Shown here: positions 1 to 6,455 of the stretch, one piece after another
Layout of the letters: each line of letters starts with the position of its first letter
How positions within the stretch are numbered: position 1 is the first letter of the stretch
Source of the DNA: Chloroflexota bacterium
GTDB lineage: Bacteria; Chloroflexota; Anaerolineae; Aggregatilineales; UBA3940
Direction: 5' to 3'
DNA: 13,833 nucleotides
Assembly: GCA_011051745.1 (NCBI GenBank)
Contig: DRKO01000394.1
Coordinates: forward strand, 1 to 13,833
Made by a program: the position numbers and the translations under genes
The notes under the pieces: generated by a model
Told to the model about the DNA's origin: nothing
What the model saw: only the letters and a program-made list of their open reading frames with translations
The model's database searches: none

Positions 1-31
1 ACGTTCCCTGCGGGGGACATCGCCGTTTTTG

Positions 32-61
32 TTGACATTTATCCAGAGCCGCCCTGATAAT
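32..61 (+). promoter_or_regulatory. Sigma70-like promoter of the acyl-CoA dehydrogenase gene
   Basis: A perfect -35 hexamer TTGACA lies at 32-37 and a -10 element GATAAT at 56-61, separated by 18 bases. Transcription would begin near 67-69, leaving a leader of about 20 bases that carries AGGAGG at 75-80, six bases before the ATG at 87. Only the sequence match supports it. Bases 1-31 show nothing else recognisable. Confidence 0.7.
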
Positions 62-86
62 AGGGAAAAGACTCAGGAGGGCCGGA

Positions 87-1577
87 ATGAGCGAGGAAGC
101 TCCCCTTACCCCCGTCGCATTTCTGGAGGCACAGTTACCCGACCTGCCCCACGCGGGACTGCTGACGGAATATCAGAGGTGGTGGATCGAGGAAGGACAG
201 GCGATCTCCGATGCGGTGGATCGGCTGGGCACGCCCTGGCTCAGGATGTACGACGCGCTGGGGGAGCGCGTAGACGAGGTTCTCTACCCGCCGGAGTACT
301 GGACGATGCTCCGCAGGGGATACCAGGCGGGGATCGTGTGGCGGAACTTTGAGGAAAACTCGGTGCTGCCCTTCTACCTGCTGGGGTATGTGACCGCCTT
401 CTTCGACCCCGGCCTGTACTGCCCGCACACCGTCTCGATGTCCACCGCCGTGCCGCTTGATAAATACGGGGCGGAGGGGGTGAAGGCCCACTTCCTGCCG
501 CCGTTGCTGGCGCGGGATGACTCCGTGTGGCAGGGGGCCACGTGGATGACGGAAGCGGGCGGCGGCTCCGATCTGGGGGCAGGCGTGGAGACGATCGCCC
601 GCCGGTCGGGCGATCACTGGCTGCTGAGCGGGGACAAATACTTCGCCAGCAACGCCCACGCCGATCTGGCGGTCGTCGCCGCGCGACCGGAAGGAGCACA
701 GGCGGGCGTGCGCGGGCTGGCGCTGTTCCTCGTGCCGCGTCGCCGGAAGGACGGGACGCTCAATTTCACGATCCGGCGGCTGAAGGACAAGATCGCGACG
801 CGCTCCGTGCCGACAGGCGAGGTTGAGCTGCGCGACAGCGAGGGATATCTGCTCGGAAGGCCGGAAGAGGGCATCTACCTGATTCTGGAGGTGCTGAACA
901 TCTCGCGCGTGGCGAACAGCATCGCCAGCGTGGCGCTGGCCCAGCGGGCGCTGGCCGACGCCTATCAGTTCGCCAGCCAGCGGGTTGCGTTCGGAAAGCC
1001 GGTGGTCGAGCACCCTCTGCTGGGGCAGCAGTTCGCGGAGCGGGTCGAAGGGCTGAAGCTCGGCTTTGCGCTGGCGTGGGAGGCGGTCGAGCGGCTGAAC
1101 GAGGTCTGGCGGGAGAAGCCGCGTTATTCAGAGCGGTATCACCTCTTCCGGCTGATCGCGCATCTTGCCAAGTACTGGACGGCGGAGTTCGCCGCGCAAA
1201 CGGCCAAGTGGGCGATGGAGGTTTACGCCGGAGTGGGCACGCTGGCCGAGAATCGCGTGGAGCGCTGGCTGCGCGAGGCGATGATCCTCGCCATCTGGGA
1301 GGGGACACCCCACCGGCAGATGCTCGACGGACTGGAGGCGATGGAGCGCAAGGGGGCACACCGGCTGCTGTTCGACCATCTGGGGGAGCGGGCCAATCCA
1401 CAGGACATCGAGGAGTGGATGGAACGCATCGAGGAACATCTGCGGCTGCCGCAGGAAGAGAAAGAGGCGCGGATCGAGCCGCTCTTCCGGGAACTGGCGG
1501 AATTCACGGGGCGGTGTCTGAGCGTGAGACAGCCGGACGGCAGAGAGAAGGTGGCGGATCAATCAAGCAGGCCATAG
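87..1577 (+). CDS. AidB-like acyl-CoA dehydrogenase family flavoprotein
   Basis: Complete 496-residue protein of the acyl-CoA dehydrogenase superfamily, cytoplasmic and FAD-dependent. Known members introduce an alpha-beta double bond into acyl-CoA thioesters and pass electrons to ETF. The middle beta domain starts with WMTEAGGGSDLGAG (about 153-166), followed by LSGDKYFASNAHADL (180-194), the FAD/substrate region. RRLKDKIATRSVPTGEVEL (230-248) is the flavoprotein signature in its AidB-like form. The C-terminal helical domain has QRVAFGKPVVEHPL (298-311) and IWEGTPHRQ (403-411); E405 sits where MCAD has its catalytic base Glu376. The last 60 residues are a charged helical extension. At 496 residues it is longer than standard beta-oxidation dehydrogenases (about 380) and nearer to AidB (about 540), so the substrate may be unusual. 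AGGAGG six bases upstream fixes the start. Its end overlaps the convergent response regulator by 19 bases, and it shows no functional link to the sulfur genes. Confidence 0.93.
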   Translation: MSEEAPLTPVAFLEAQLPDLPHAGLLTEYQRWWIEEGQAISDAVDRLGTPWLRMYDALGERVDEVLYPPEYWTMLRRGYQAGIVWRNFEENSVLPFYLLGYVTAFFDPGLYCPHTVSMSTAVPLDKYGAEGVKAHFLPPLLARDDSVWQGATWMTEAGGGSDLGAGVETIARRSGDHWLLSGDKYFASNAHADLAVVAARPEGAQAGVRGLALFLVPRRRKDGTLNFTIRRLKDKIATRSVPTGEVELRDSEGYLLGRPEEGIYLILEVLNISRVANSIASVALAQRALADAYQFASQRVAFGKPVVEHPLLGQQFAERVEGLKLGFALAWEAVERLNEVWREKPRYSERYHLFRLIAHLAKYWTAEFAAQTAKWAMEVYAGVGTLAENRVERWLREAMILAIWEGTPHRQMLDGLEAMERKGAHRLLFDHLGERANPQDIEEWMERIEEHLRLPQEEKEARIEPLFRELAEFTGRCLSVRQPDGREKVADQSSRP

Positions 1578-2212
1578 GTAAGCGCCGAACGCACAAGCTG
1601 GGCCCGCGTCTCCAGCCCCAGCTTATCCATACCGCGAGCGCGATAGGTCTCCACCGTCTTGACGCTCAGCGAGAGACGCTCGGCGATCTCGGCGTTGGTG
1701 TGGCCGAGCGCCACCAGCCGCAACACGTCAAACTCACGCTCGGAAAGGGCCTGCCAGGGGTTGATCGCTTCCTGAGTGGTGGCGGGCTCCGGCAACATGC
1801 CGCTTAACAGGAGGCGGGTCATGGCGGGGTGGATGTAGGTTTCCCCCCGGCCCACCGCCCGGATCGCGTCGAGCAGTTCGCTGTCCACAGCCTTCTTCAA
1901 CACATACCCTGCCGCGCCCGCCCGGAGCGCCTGACGGAGGTAGCCTTCATCATCGTGCATGGTGAGGATGAGAGCGCGGGTTTCGGGGGAACGCTGCCGG
2001 ATGAGGGGAAGTGATTCCAGCCCCCCGAGGCCGGGCATCGAAAGGTCGAGGAGGACAAGATCGGGCTGATGTATTTCCACCTGCTCAAGCGTCTGTGCCC
2101 CGTCCGCAGCCTCGCCGACGACCGTCATATCCGGCTGGGAGTCGATCAGCAGGCGCAACCCGCTGCGCAGGATCGCATGGTCATCGGCCAGCACGATTCG
2201 GATCACCGTCAT
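1559..2212 (-). CDS. NarL/LuxR-type response regulator (TtrR-like position)
   Basis: Complete 217-residue two-component regulator. The receiver domain (about 1-120) has the acidic pair D10/D11, phospho-acceptor D56 in LVLLDLSMPG, switch residue T84 and the conserved lysine at 106-107. The C-terminal LuxR/GerE helix-turn-helix spans about 153-215 and contains LSEREFDVLRLVALGHTNAE and the recognition segment LSLSVKTVETYRARGMDKL. It should bind DNA as a phosphorylated dimer and activate transcription. Its ATG overlaps the kinase stop codon (ATGA, 2209-2212), so the two are translationally coupled; GGGAGG just upstream is the ribosome binding site. The likely target is the neighbouring oxidoreductase operon, by analogy with TtrR in Salmonella. 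That is inference, because NarL-family regulators control many processes. Confidence 0.93.
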   Translation of the reverse strand: MTVIRIVLADDHAILRSGLRLLIDSQPDMTVVGEAADGAQTLEQVEIHQPDLVLLDLSMPGLGGLESLPLIRQRSPETRALILTMHDDEGYLRQALRAGAAGYVLKKAVDSELLDAIRAVGRGETYIHPAMTRLLLSGMLPEPATTQEAINPWQALSEREFDVLRLVALGHTNAEIAERLSLSVKTVETYRARGMDKLGLETRAQLVRSALTYGLLD

Positions 2213-3702
2213 GCTGCGCCTCCCTTCTCCGGTGCTCGTTCCCGTTCCGTCTCCGCCCCGTCCCCGGAAGGGCTTTCATCGAGCGGGATTTCGACAAAGA
2301 CGCTGGTCCCCCGGCCCGGCTCGGATTCTATCTTCACGCTGCCGCCCAGCAGTTCCGCCCGCTCGCGAATGCCGTACAGGCCCAGGTGACGCGAGTCCCG
2401 TCCCACCGTCGAGACATCAAACCCCTGACCATCGTCCTCCACCACAACGCGCAGGCAACCATCGCGTTTCTCAAGCAGCACGCTGGCGTGGCGTGCACGG
2501 GCATGCCGGACGACGTTCGTAAGGGCCTCCTGAACGATGCGATAGAGCGCCGTTTCGACGGGAGCCGGAAGACGCTCCTCACCCAGACCGTGCACCACAA
2601 GATCGGCCTTGACGCTGTGGCGTTGATTGTACTCCGAAATGTGGCGGCCCAGCGCGGCGGGCAGGCCCAGATCGTCAAGCACGCTGGGGCGGAGCCGGAG
2701 GGCGAGATCGTGGACCTCCTCCAGAGTCTGGACGGCCACCCGCCGGAGGTCTTCCAGTTGTTGCCGGGATTCCTCCCTGACGCACGTTCCCTCCAGCGTC
2801 CGCAACCCCACCAGCAGGGAGGTCAGCGTCTGGCTTGTCCCGTCGTGCAGTTCACGCGCGATGCGCTTACGCTCCTCTTCCTGAGCGGCGATCACGCCGC
2901 TCACATAGCGGGCCCGCAACTCGTCCCGCTCGGCACGTTCCTGGGCCGCGCGTTCGAGCGACTCGGTCATGGCGTTGAAGGCCTCGGCGAGGTCGCCGAT
3001 CTCGTCGTCCGCCCAGCGTTCCACGCGGCGGGTCAGGTCTCCCCGCTCCACAGCCTTGGCGGCATCCACCAGGCTCAGAATGGGGCGGGTTAGAATCCAG
3101 GTGAGGAGCCCGGCTGCCGCCGTGCCGACCGCCGAGACAAGGCCGGTCGTCAGCAACATCTGGCTGGTGATCGCCCGCATCGTCTGCCGCATCCCGCGCT
3201 CGGAAAGCCCAACCCGAACAACGCCCGCCTGCCCCTCGAAGACCGGCACGGCCACATCCCAGATGAGGCCCTCATCCGTTCGCAGCCAGACGCCCCGATG
3301 ATGCTCCTCCGGCCCGACGGTGTTGGCGTCCAGAAGATCCATCGGGAAGCCCTCTCCAAAGGTGTGGGCCAGAATGCGCCCCTCCGTATCGAGCACGAAC
3401 ACATAGCGCACGTCGGCATTGTTGGCCTGCGTTTCCAGAGCAAGCTGGTGCAGGGCGTAGAGGTCGTTCACAAGGATGAGGTCGGTTGAACGGGCGGCCA
3501 CATCACGGGCAATCGAGATGCCCTGCGCCTGAAGGCGCTCGGTCAACGTGGACAGGAGGGCAGCGCGTACCTGAATCGTCACGCCCATCCCCAGCATGAT
3601 GACCAGCGCAAGGACGATCCCCAGCACCTTCGTGCGGATGCTGACCGCCCCGGCCCACGCCCAGAAGCGCCGGGAAAACCGGTGTCTGCGACCAGATTCC
3701 AC
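2209..3702 (-). CDS. NarX/DegS-type sensor histidine kinase with extracytoplasmic sensor and HAMP domain
   Basis: Complete 497-residue membrane kinase. TM1 is about 24-46 and TM2 about 183-205. They flank a sensor of roughly 135 residues whose core (VRYVFVLDTEGRILAHTFG, 98-116) looks like a single-Cache/PAS-like fold. HAMP covers about 206-258, followed by a coiled coil. HisKA_3 carries the phospho-acceptor H286 in ARELHDGTSQ. The HATPase_c domain has the N box EALTNVVRHA (392-401, N396), the G1 box DDGQGFD (423-429) and GLYGIRERAELLGG (441-454). The C-terminal 25 residues are a charged tail. The start is GTG at 3702, five bases after GGAGAG, which overlaps the stop of the upstream binding-protein gene. 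The tight spacing (two bases upstream, ATGA overlap downstream) shows one operon of binding protein, kinase and regulator. The kinase probably reads the ligand state of that binding protein, which is inference. Confidence 0.93.
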   Translation of the reverse strand: MESGRRHRFSRRFWAWAGAVSIRTKVLGIVLALVIMLGMGVTIQVRAALLSTLTERLQAQGISIARDVAARSTDLILVNDLYALHQLALETQANNADVRYVFVLDTEGRILAHTFGEGFPMDLLDANTVGPEEHHRGVWLRTDEGLIWDVAVPVFEGQAGVVRVGLSERGMRQTMRAITSQMLLTTGLVSAVGTAAAGLLTWILTRPILSLVDAAKAVERGDLTRRVERWADDEIGDLAEAFNAMTESLERAAQERAERDELRARYVSGVIAAQEEERKRIARELHDGTSQTLTSLLVGLRTLEGTCVREESRQQLEDLRRVAVQTLEEVHDLALRLRPSVLDDLGLPAALGRHISEYNQRHSVKADLVVHGLGEERLPAPVETALYRIVQEALTNVVRHARARHASVLLEKRDGCLRVVVEDDGQGFDVSTVGRDSRHLGLYGIRERAELLGGSVKIESEPGRGTSVFVEIPLDESPSGDGAETERERAPEKGGAA

Positions 3703-3704
3703 GT

Positions 3705-4664
3705 CTACTCTCCGGCCTGCGCCAGCGGAGTCACGGCGTCGATCAATTCCCGTACCGGATCATAGGCCGAGTCGCTGATGGGCACAAACCGCTCAACCCC
3801 CAGCGCATCCAGAATCTCGCGCCCTTCGGGGGAATAGGGAAGGTCGAACAGAAGGGCCTGAATCTCGGCCCGCAGGCGGGGGCGGAGGGCAGGGTTTACG
3901 ACCACCGGCGGCGCGGCAAAGGGCGGGGAACGCTGGATGATCCGGACGCGCTCCGTCAGCGAGGGATCGCGCTGGATCGCCGCCTCGTAGACCAGGCTGT
4001 CCACCGCCGCCCCGTCGGCCACGCCGCTCGCCACCGCGCGGATGGCATCGTCGTGACTGTAGGTGAAGAAGGTGCGCGAAAAGAAGGCGGCGGGGGTGCT
4101 GCCGAGTTGCTCGACCAGATAGGTCGGATACACCCTGCCGGTGGTTGACATGGGATCGGTGAAGGCGAACACGCTCCCCCGCAGGTCAACCATGTTCTGA
4201 GCCGGGCTGTCCGCCGGAACGATGAGCAGAGAATAGTACACAGGCGCACCGTTCACCTGAGGGGCGGCCAGTAGCTCCATCCCGAAATCCCGATGCCCCT
4301 CAACATAAGCGCTGGTGCAGACGAAGGCGACATCCACCTCGCCACGTTTGATCAGATCGTTGATCTCAGCATAGGTGCGGCGCTGGATCAACTCAACGGG
4401 CCGTCCGGTCTCGTCGCTGATGTAGTCCAGAAGGGGCTGGTAGCTCTCCAGCGTGCCGGTGGGGGAGATGACCGCCGCGACGGCCACCCGCAACGGTACA
4501 ACGTCTTCTGAGGGCGGGGGAGGAAGCGGCTCCAGATCGGAAAGATAGATGATGTGATCGCCTGCGGCAGGGGGAGCACACGCGGCCAGCATACCGGCAG
4601 CCAGCACAGCCACACCCAGCCGAACAGCACAGGCCAGCCTATCAGAGAGAGGGAATGCACCCAT
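3705..4664 (-). CDS. PhnD-like periplasmic-type substrate-binding lipoprotein, probable detached sensor
   Basis: Complete 319-residue protein. The N-terminal signal peptide ends in the lipobox LAAC, with the lipidated cysteine at C29, so it is anchored outside the membrane; a proline-rich linker (about 46-52) follows. The body matches the phosphate/phosphite/phosphonate (PhnD) binding family: ISPTGTLESYQPLLDYIS (66-83), TGRPVEL, a segment GEVDVAFVCTSAY (108-120), FTDPMSTTGRVYPTYL, and FFTYSHDDAIRAVASGVAD. The family binds oxyanions. In TtrS the same fold is fused to the histidine kinase and serves tetrathionate sensing. No permease or ATPase gene lies nearby, and the next gene, two bases away, is a kinase, so a sensory role is likelier than transport. 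The ribosome binding site (GAGAAG, seven bases before ATG) is weak. An ordinary transport component with its permease elsewhere remains possible. Confidence 0.9.
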   Translation of the reverse strand: MGAFPLSDRLACAVRLGVAVLAAGMLAACAPPAAGDHIIYLSDLEPLPPPPSEDVVPLRVAVAAVISPTGTLESYQPLLDYISDETGRPVELIQRRTYAEINDLIKRGEVDVAFVCTSAYVEGHRDFGMELLAAPQVNGAPVYYSLLIVPADSPAQNMVDLRGSVFAFTDPMSTTGRVYPTYLVEQLGSTPAAFFSRTFFTYSHDDAIRAVASGVADGAAVDSLVYEAAIQRDPSLTERVRIIQRSPPFAAPPVVVNPALRPRLRAEIQALLFDLPYSPEGREILDALGVERFVPISDSAYDPVRELIDAVTPLAQAGE

Positions 4665-4711
4665 CGCGACGCTTCTCAGAAACTACCGTCTGTCTTCACC
4701 GTACCAGTTTT

Positions 4712-4739
4712 ATTATATACCCGTATAGCCACCTGCCAG
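4712..4739 (-). promoter_or_regulatory. Sigma70-like promoter of the binding protein-kinase-regulator operon
   Basis: On the minus strand CTGGCA (4739-4734) is followed after 16 bases by a perfect TATAAT (4717-4712) within an AT-rich patch, unusual for this GC-rich window. Predicted transcription starts near 4705, giving a leader of about 40 bases before the ATG at 4664. It implies that the signalling genes can be expressed independently of the oxidoreductase operon. Confidence 0.6.
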
Positions 4740-4758
4740 TCTCTCAGCCCACTTTCAG

Positions 4759-4790
4759 GCCGATCATCAGCCCAAAGATGGACGATCGGC
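4759..4790. repeat. Inverted repeat downstream of the Mrp gene
   Basis: GCCGATCATC (4759-4768) and GACGATCGGC (4781-4790) form a 10-base stem with one mismatch and a 12-base loop. It lies 29 bases past the Mrp stop codon and upstream of the promoter at 4712-4739. There is no T tract on either strand, so it is not a classic intrinsic terminator. It could protect the end of the oxidoreductase mRNA or be a regulator site for the signalling operon. Confidence 0.4.
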
Positions 4791-4818
4791 AGCAAACGCC
4801 GCCCTCCGATTGAAACCC

Positions 4819-5979
4819 TCAGGCTCCATCCGCCCGATGATCTGTTTCCAGCGCGGCCACCACCTGACGGGTGAGGTCGTGGAGAGGCGGAAAATCAACC
4901 TCCTCGATCCGCCCCGCATCGCAGGCCCGCGCCAGAGCGGGCTCAATCGGGAGACGGGCCAGCAGAGCGATCCCCGCCTGTGCGCTGACGCTGGCAGCAT
5001 GGCTCTCGCCGAAAATCTCATGCTGCGTGCCGGTATCCGGGCATACGAAGTAGCTCATGTTCTCCACCACACCCAGAAGAGGAACCTCCATGGCCCGGCT
5101 CATCTTGATCGCCTTACGCACGATCAGGGTGGCGAGCTCCTGAGGGGTGGTGACCATCAGCAACCCCTGCACGGGCAGATCCATCATCACGGTAAGCTGG
5201 GCGTCGGACGTGCCGGGCGGAAAATCGAAGAGAAGATAGTCAAGCGGCCCCCAGACCACATCATGCCACAGATCAATGATCAATTGCGCGATGCGAGAGC
5301 CGCGCCAAGCCACCGGATCATCCGGATTCTTGAGCATGAAATTCGCCGAGACGATCCGAATGCCGCTCTCCGACTGAACAGGGATAATCCCCTCCGGCGA
5401 TCTCTTCATCCGGCTGTGGTTCAGCCCGAAAAGCTGGGGGATGCTGGCTCCGGTGATATCGGCATCGAAAATGCCAACACGGTAGCCCTCCCGACGGAGC
5501 GCCACCGCCAGCAGGGCAGTCACCAGCGACTTCCCGACGCCGCCCTTGCCGCTGGTCACGCCGATGAGGTGTTTAACCGGGCTGATCTGGCGGGCCAGAG
5601 AGGTGGGCAGGGTGGCCTGAGAGGGATCAAGGCTGAAAACGAGGGGGGCCTGTCCTCCGCCGCTCCGGCCATCGGGCGGGGAGGGAGACCCTCGCCGGAG
5701 ACCCATCACGATCTGCCGGACTTCCTCCGGCGTCATCTCCGTGACATCAATCCCTACATGCTCCACACCGGGCAGGGCAGAGATGGCAGCGTGAACCTGA
5801 GCGGCCAGCGTATCGGAGAGGGGACAGGCCAGCGTGGTCAGAGCAAGCTTCAGTTGCACGCTGTCGCCCTCGATCTCCACATCCCGGATCATGTTCAGAT
5901 CAACCACACTGCGGCGCAGTTCGGGGTCTATGACAGGGGCAAGCGCCCGGAGGACATCCTCTACAGTTATCATCGTCAT
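4819..5979 (-). CDS. mrp: Mrp/ApbC-type Fe-S cluster carrier P-loop ATPase with N-terminal MIP18 domain
   Basis: Complete 386-residue cytoplasmic protein. The N-terminal MIP18/DUF59 domain (about 4-95) has DPELRRSVVDLNMIRDV and the conserved cysteine C52 in LACPLSD. A Gly/Pro/Ser-rich linker (about 98-112) leads to the Mrp/Nbp35 ATPase with the deviant Walker A GKGGVGKS (144-151), FDADITGASIP (171-181), a Walker B-like LLFDFPPGTSDAQL and the ENMSYFVCP segment. The family binds and delivers [4Fe-4S] clusters as a dimer. The usual CxxC after ENMS reads CPDT here, so the second cysteine is missing. It follows the cytochrome gene by 25 bases and closes the oxidoreductase operon, which suggests a role in loading the five predicted Fe-S clusters of the enzyme. 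ATG at 5979 (M1) or 5973 (M3) are both possible starts; the ribosome binding site is weak. Confidence 0.92.
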   Translation of the reverse strand: MTMITVEDVLRALAPVIDPELRRSVVDLNMIRDVEIEGDSVQLKLALTTLACPLSDTLAAQVHAAISALPGVEHVGIDVTEMTPEEVRQIVMGLRRGSPSPPDGRSGGGQAPLVFSLDPSQATLPTSLARQISPVKHLIGVTSGKGGVGKSLVTALLAVALRREGYRVGIFDADITGASIPQLFGLNHSRMKRSPEGIIPVQSESGIRIVSANFMLKNPDDPVAWRGSRIAQLIIDLWHDVVWGPLDYLLFDFPPGTSDAQLTVMMDLPVQGLLMVTTPQELATLIVRKAIKMSRAMEVPLLGVVENMSYFVCPDTGTQHEIFGESHAASVSAQAGIALLARLPIEPALARACDAGRIEEVDFPPLHDLTRQVVAALETDHRADGA

Positions 5980-6004
5980 TGCTGCTCTCGGTCAACTCAT
6001 GCGC

Positions 6005-6361
6005 TCAGGGCGCGCTCAACGTTCCCAGATAGGCCAGAATAGCCTCGATCTCGGTGTCGGAAAAGTGGAAATTGGGCATGGGGGTGCCGGGTTTTACGCG
6101 GCGTGGATTGCGAAGCCACTGTCGGAGGGTGTCGGGGTCTTTGTAACTCAGTATACCATCAAGCTCAGGCCCCACCAGTGCCCCGCTCCCTTCTATGCGG
6201 TGGCAGTTCCGGCAGTCGCGCTTCTCCACCAGCGCCGCCCCCACCGCCGGGGTGACCTCCACACGGCGCACCAGATTCGCCCAGAAGCGTGGCGGGGCCA
6301 CCACAAACCAGACGACGAGGCCGATCAGGAAGACGATAACCAGCCACAGGTTTTTCTTCAT
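6005..6361 (-). CDS. Membrane-anchored monoheme c-type cytochrome
   Basis: Complete 118-residue protein. An uncleaved-looking N-terminal membrane helix (about 5-22, preceded by MKKN) places the soluble domain outside the cytoplasm. The heme-binding CRNCH motif is at 50-54, with H54 as proximal ligand, and M95 in GTPMPNF is the likely distal ligand, the pattern of class I small cytochromes. The C-terminal helix DTEIEAILAYLGTL (102-115) matches the usual ending of this fold. GGTGAGG upstream of the ATG at 6361 supports the start. It lies between the molybdoenzyme gene and mrp in the same orientation, so it is probably an electron donor or acceptor of the complex. Classical tetrathionate and polysulfide reductase operons do not normally carry such a gene. 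Confidence 0.9.
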   Translation of the reverse strand: MKKNLWLVIVFLIGLVVWFVVAPPRFWANLVRRVEVTPAVGAALVEKRDCRNCHRIEGSGALVGPELDGILSYKDPDTLRQWLRNPRRVKPGTPMPNFHFSDTEIEAILAYLGTLSAP

Positions 6362-6381
6362 GATACCTCACCCCGGAGATG

Positions 6382-6417
6382 ATGATCCGGGAAGCCGGAG
6401 AAGGCCTCCCGGATCAT
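6382..6417. repeat. Intercistronic hairpin between molybdoenzyme and cytochrome genes
   Basis: ATGATCCGGGA (6382-6392) and TCCCGGATCAT (6407-6417) are perfect 11-base inverted repeats around a 14-base loop that has an inner GCC/GGC pairing. It sits in the 94-base gap between the molybdoenzyme stop and the cytochrome start. No T run follows on either strand. On the minus-strand mRNA it would be a very stable stem that could stabilise the upstream message or cause partial termination, lowering cytochrome and Mrp expression. Confidence 0.6.
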
Positions 6418-6455
6418 TCGCTTACACAGACACTCGACCGGAGACGAAGGCTGCC

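Noticed and set aside
2011..3093. A 360-codon + strand open frame opposite the kinase and regulator
   Set aside because: Its translation is Arg/Pro/His-rich without domains, while the minus strand encodes clear HATPase, HisKA_3 and receiver motifs.
4810..6042. A 410-codon + strand open frame opposite the Mrp gene
   Set aside because: Shadow frame; the minus strand has the Walker A motif and MIP18 domain.
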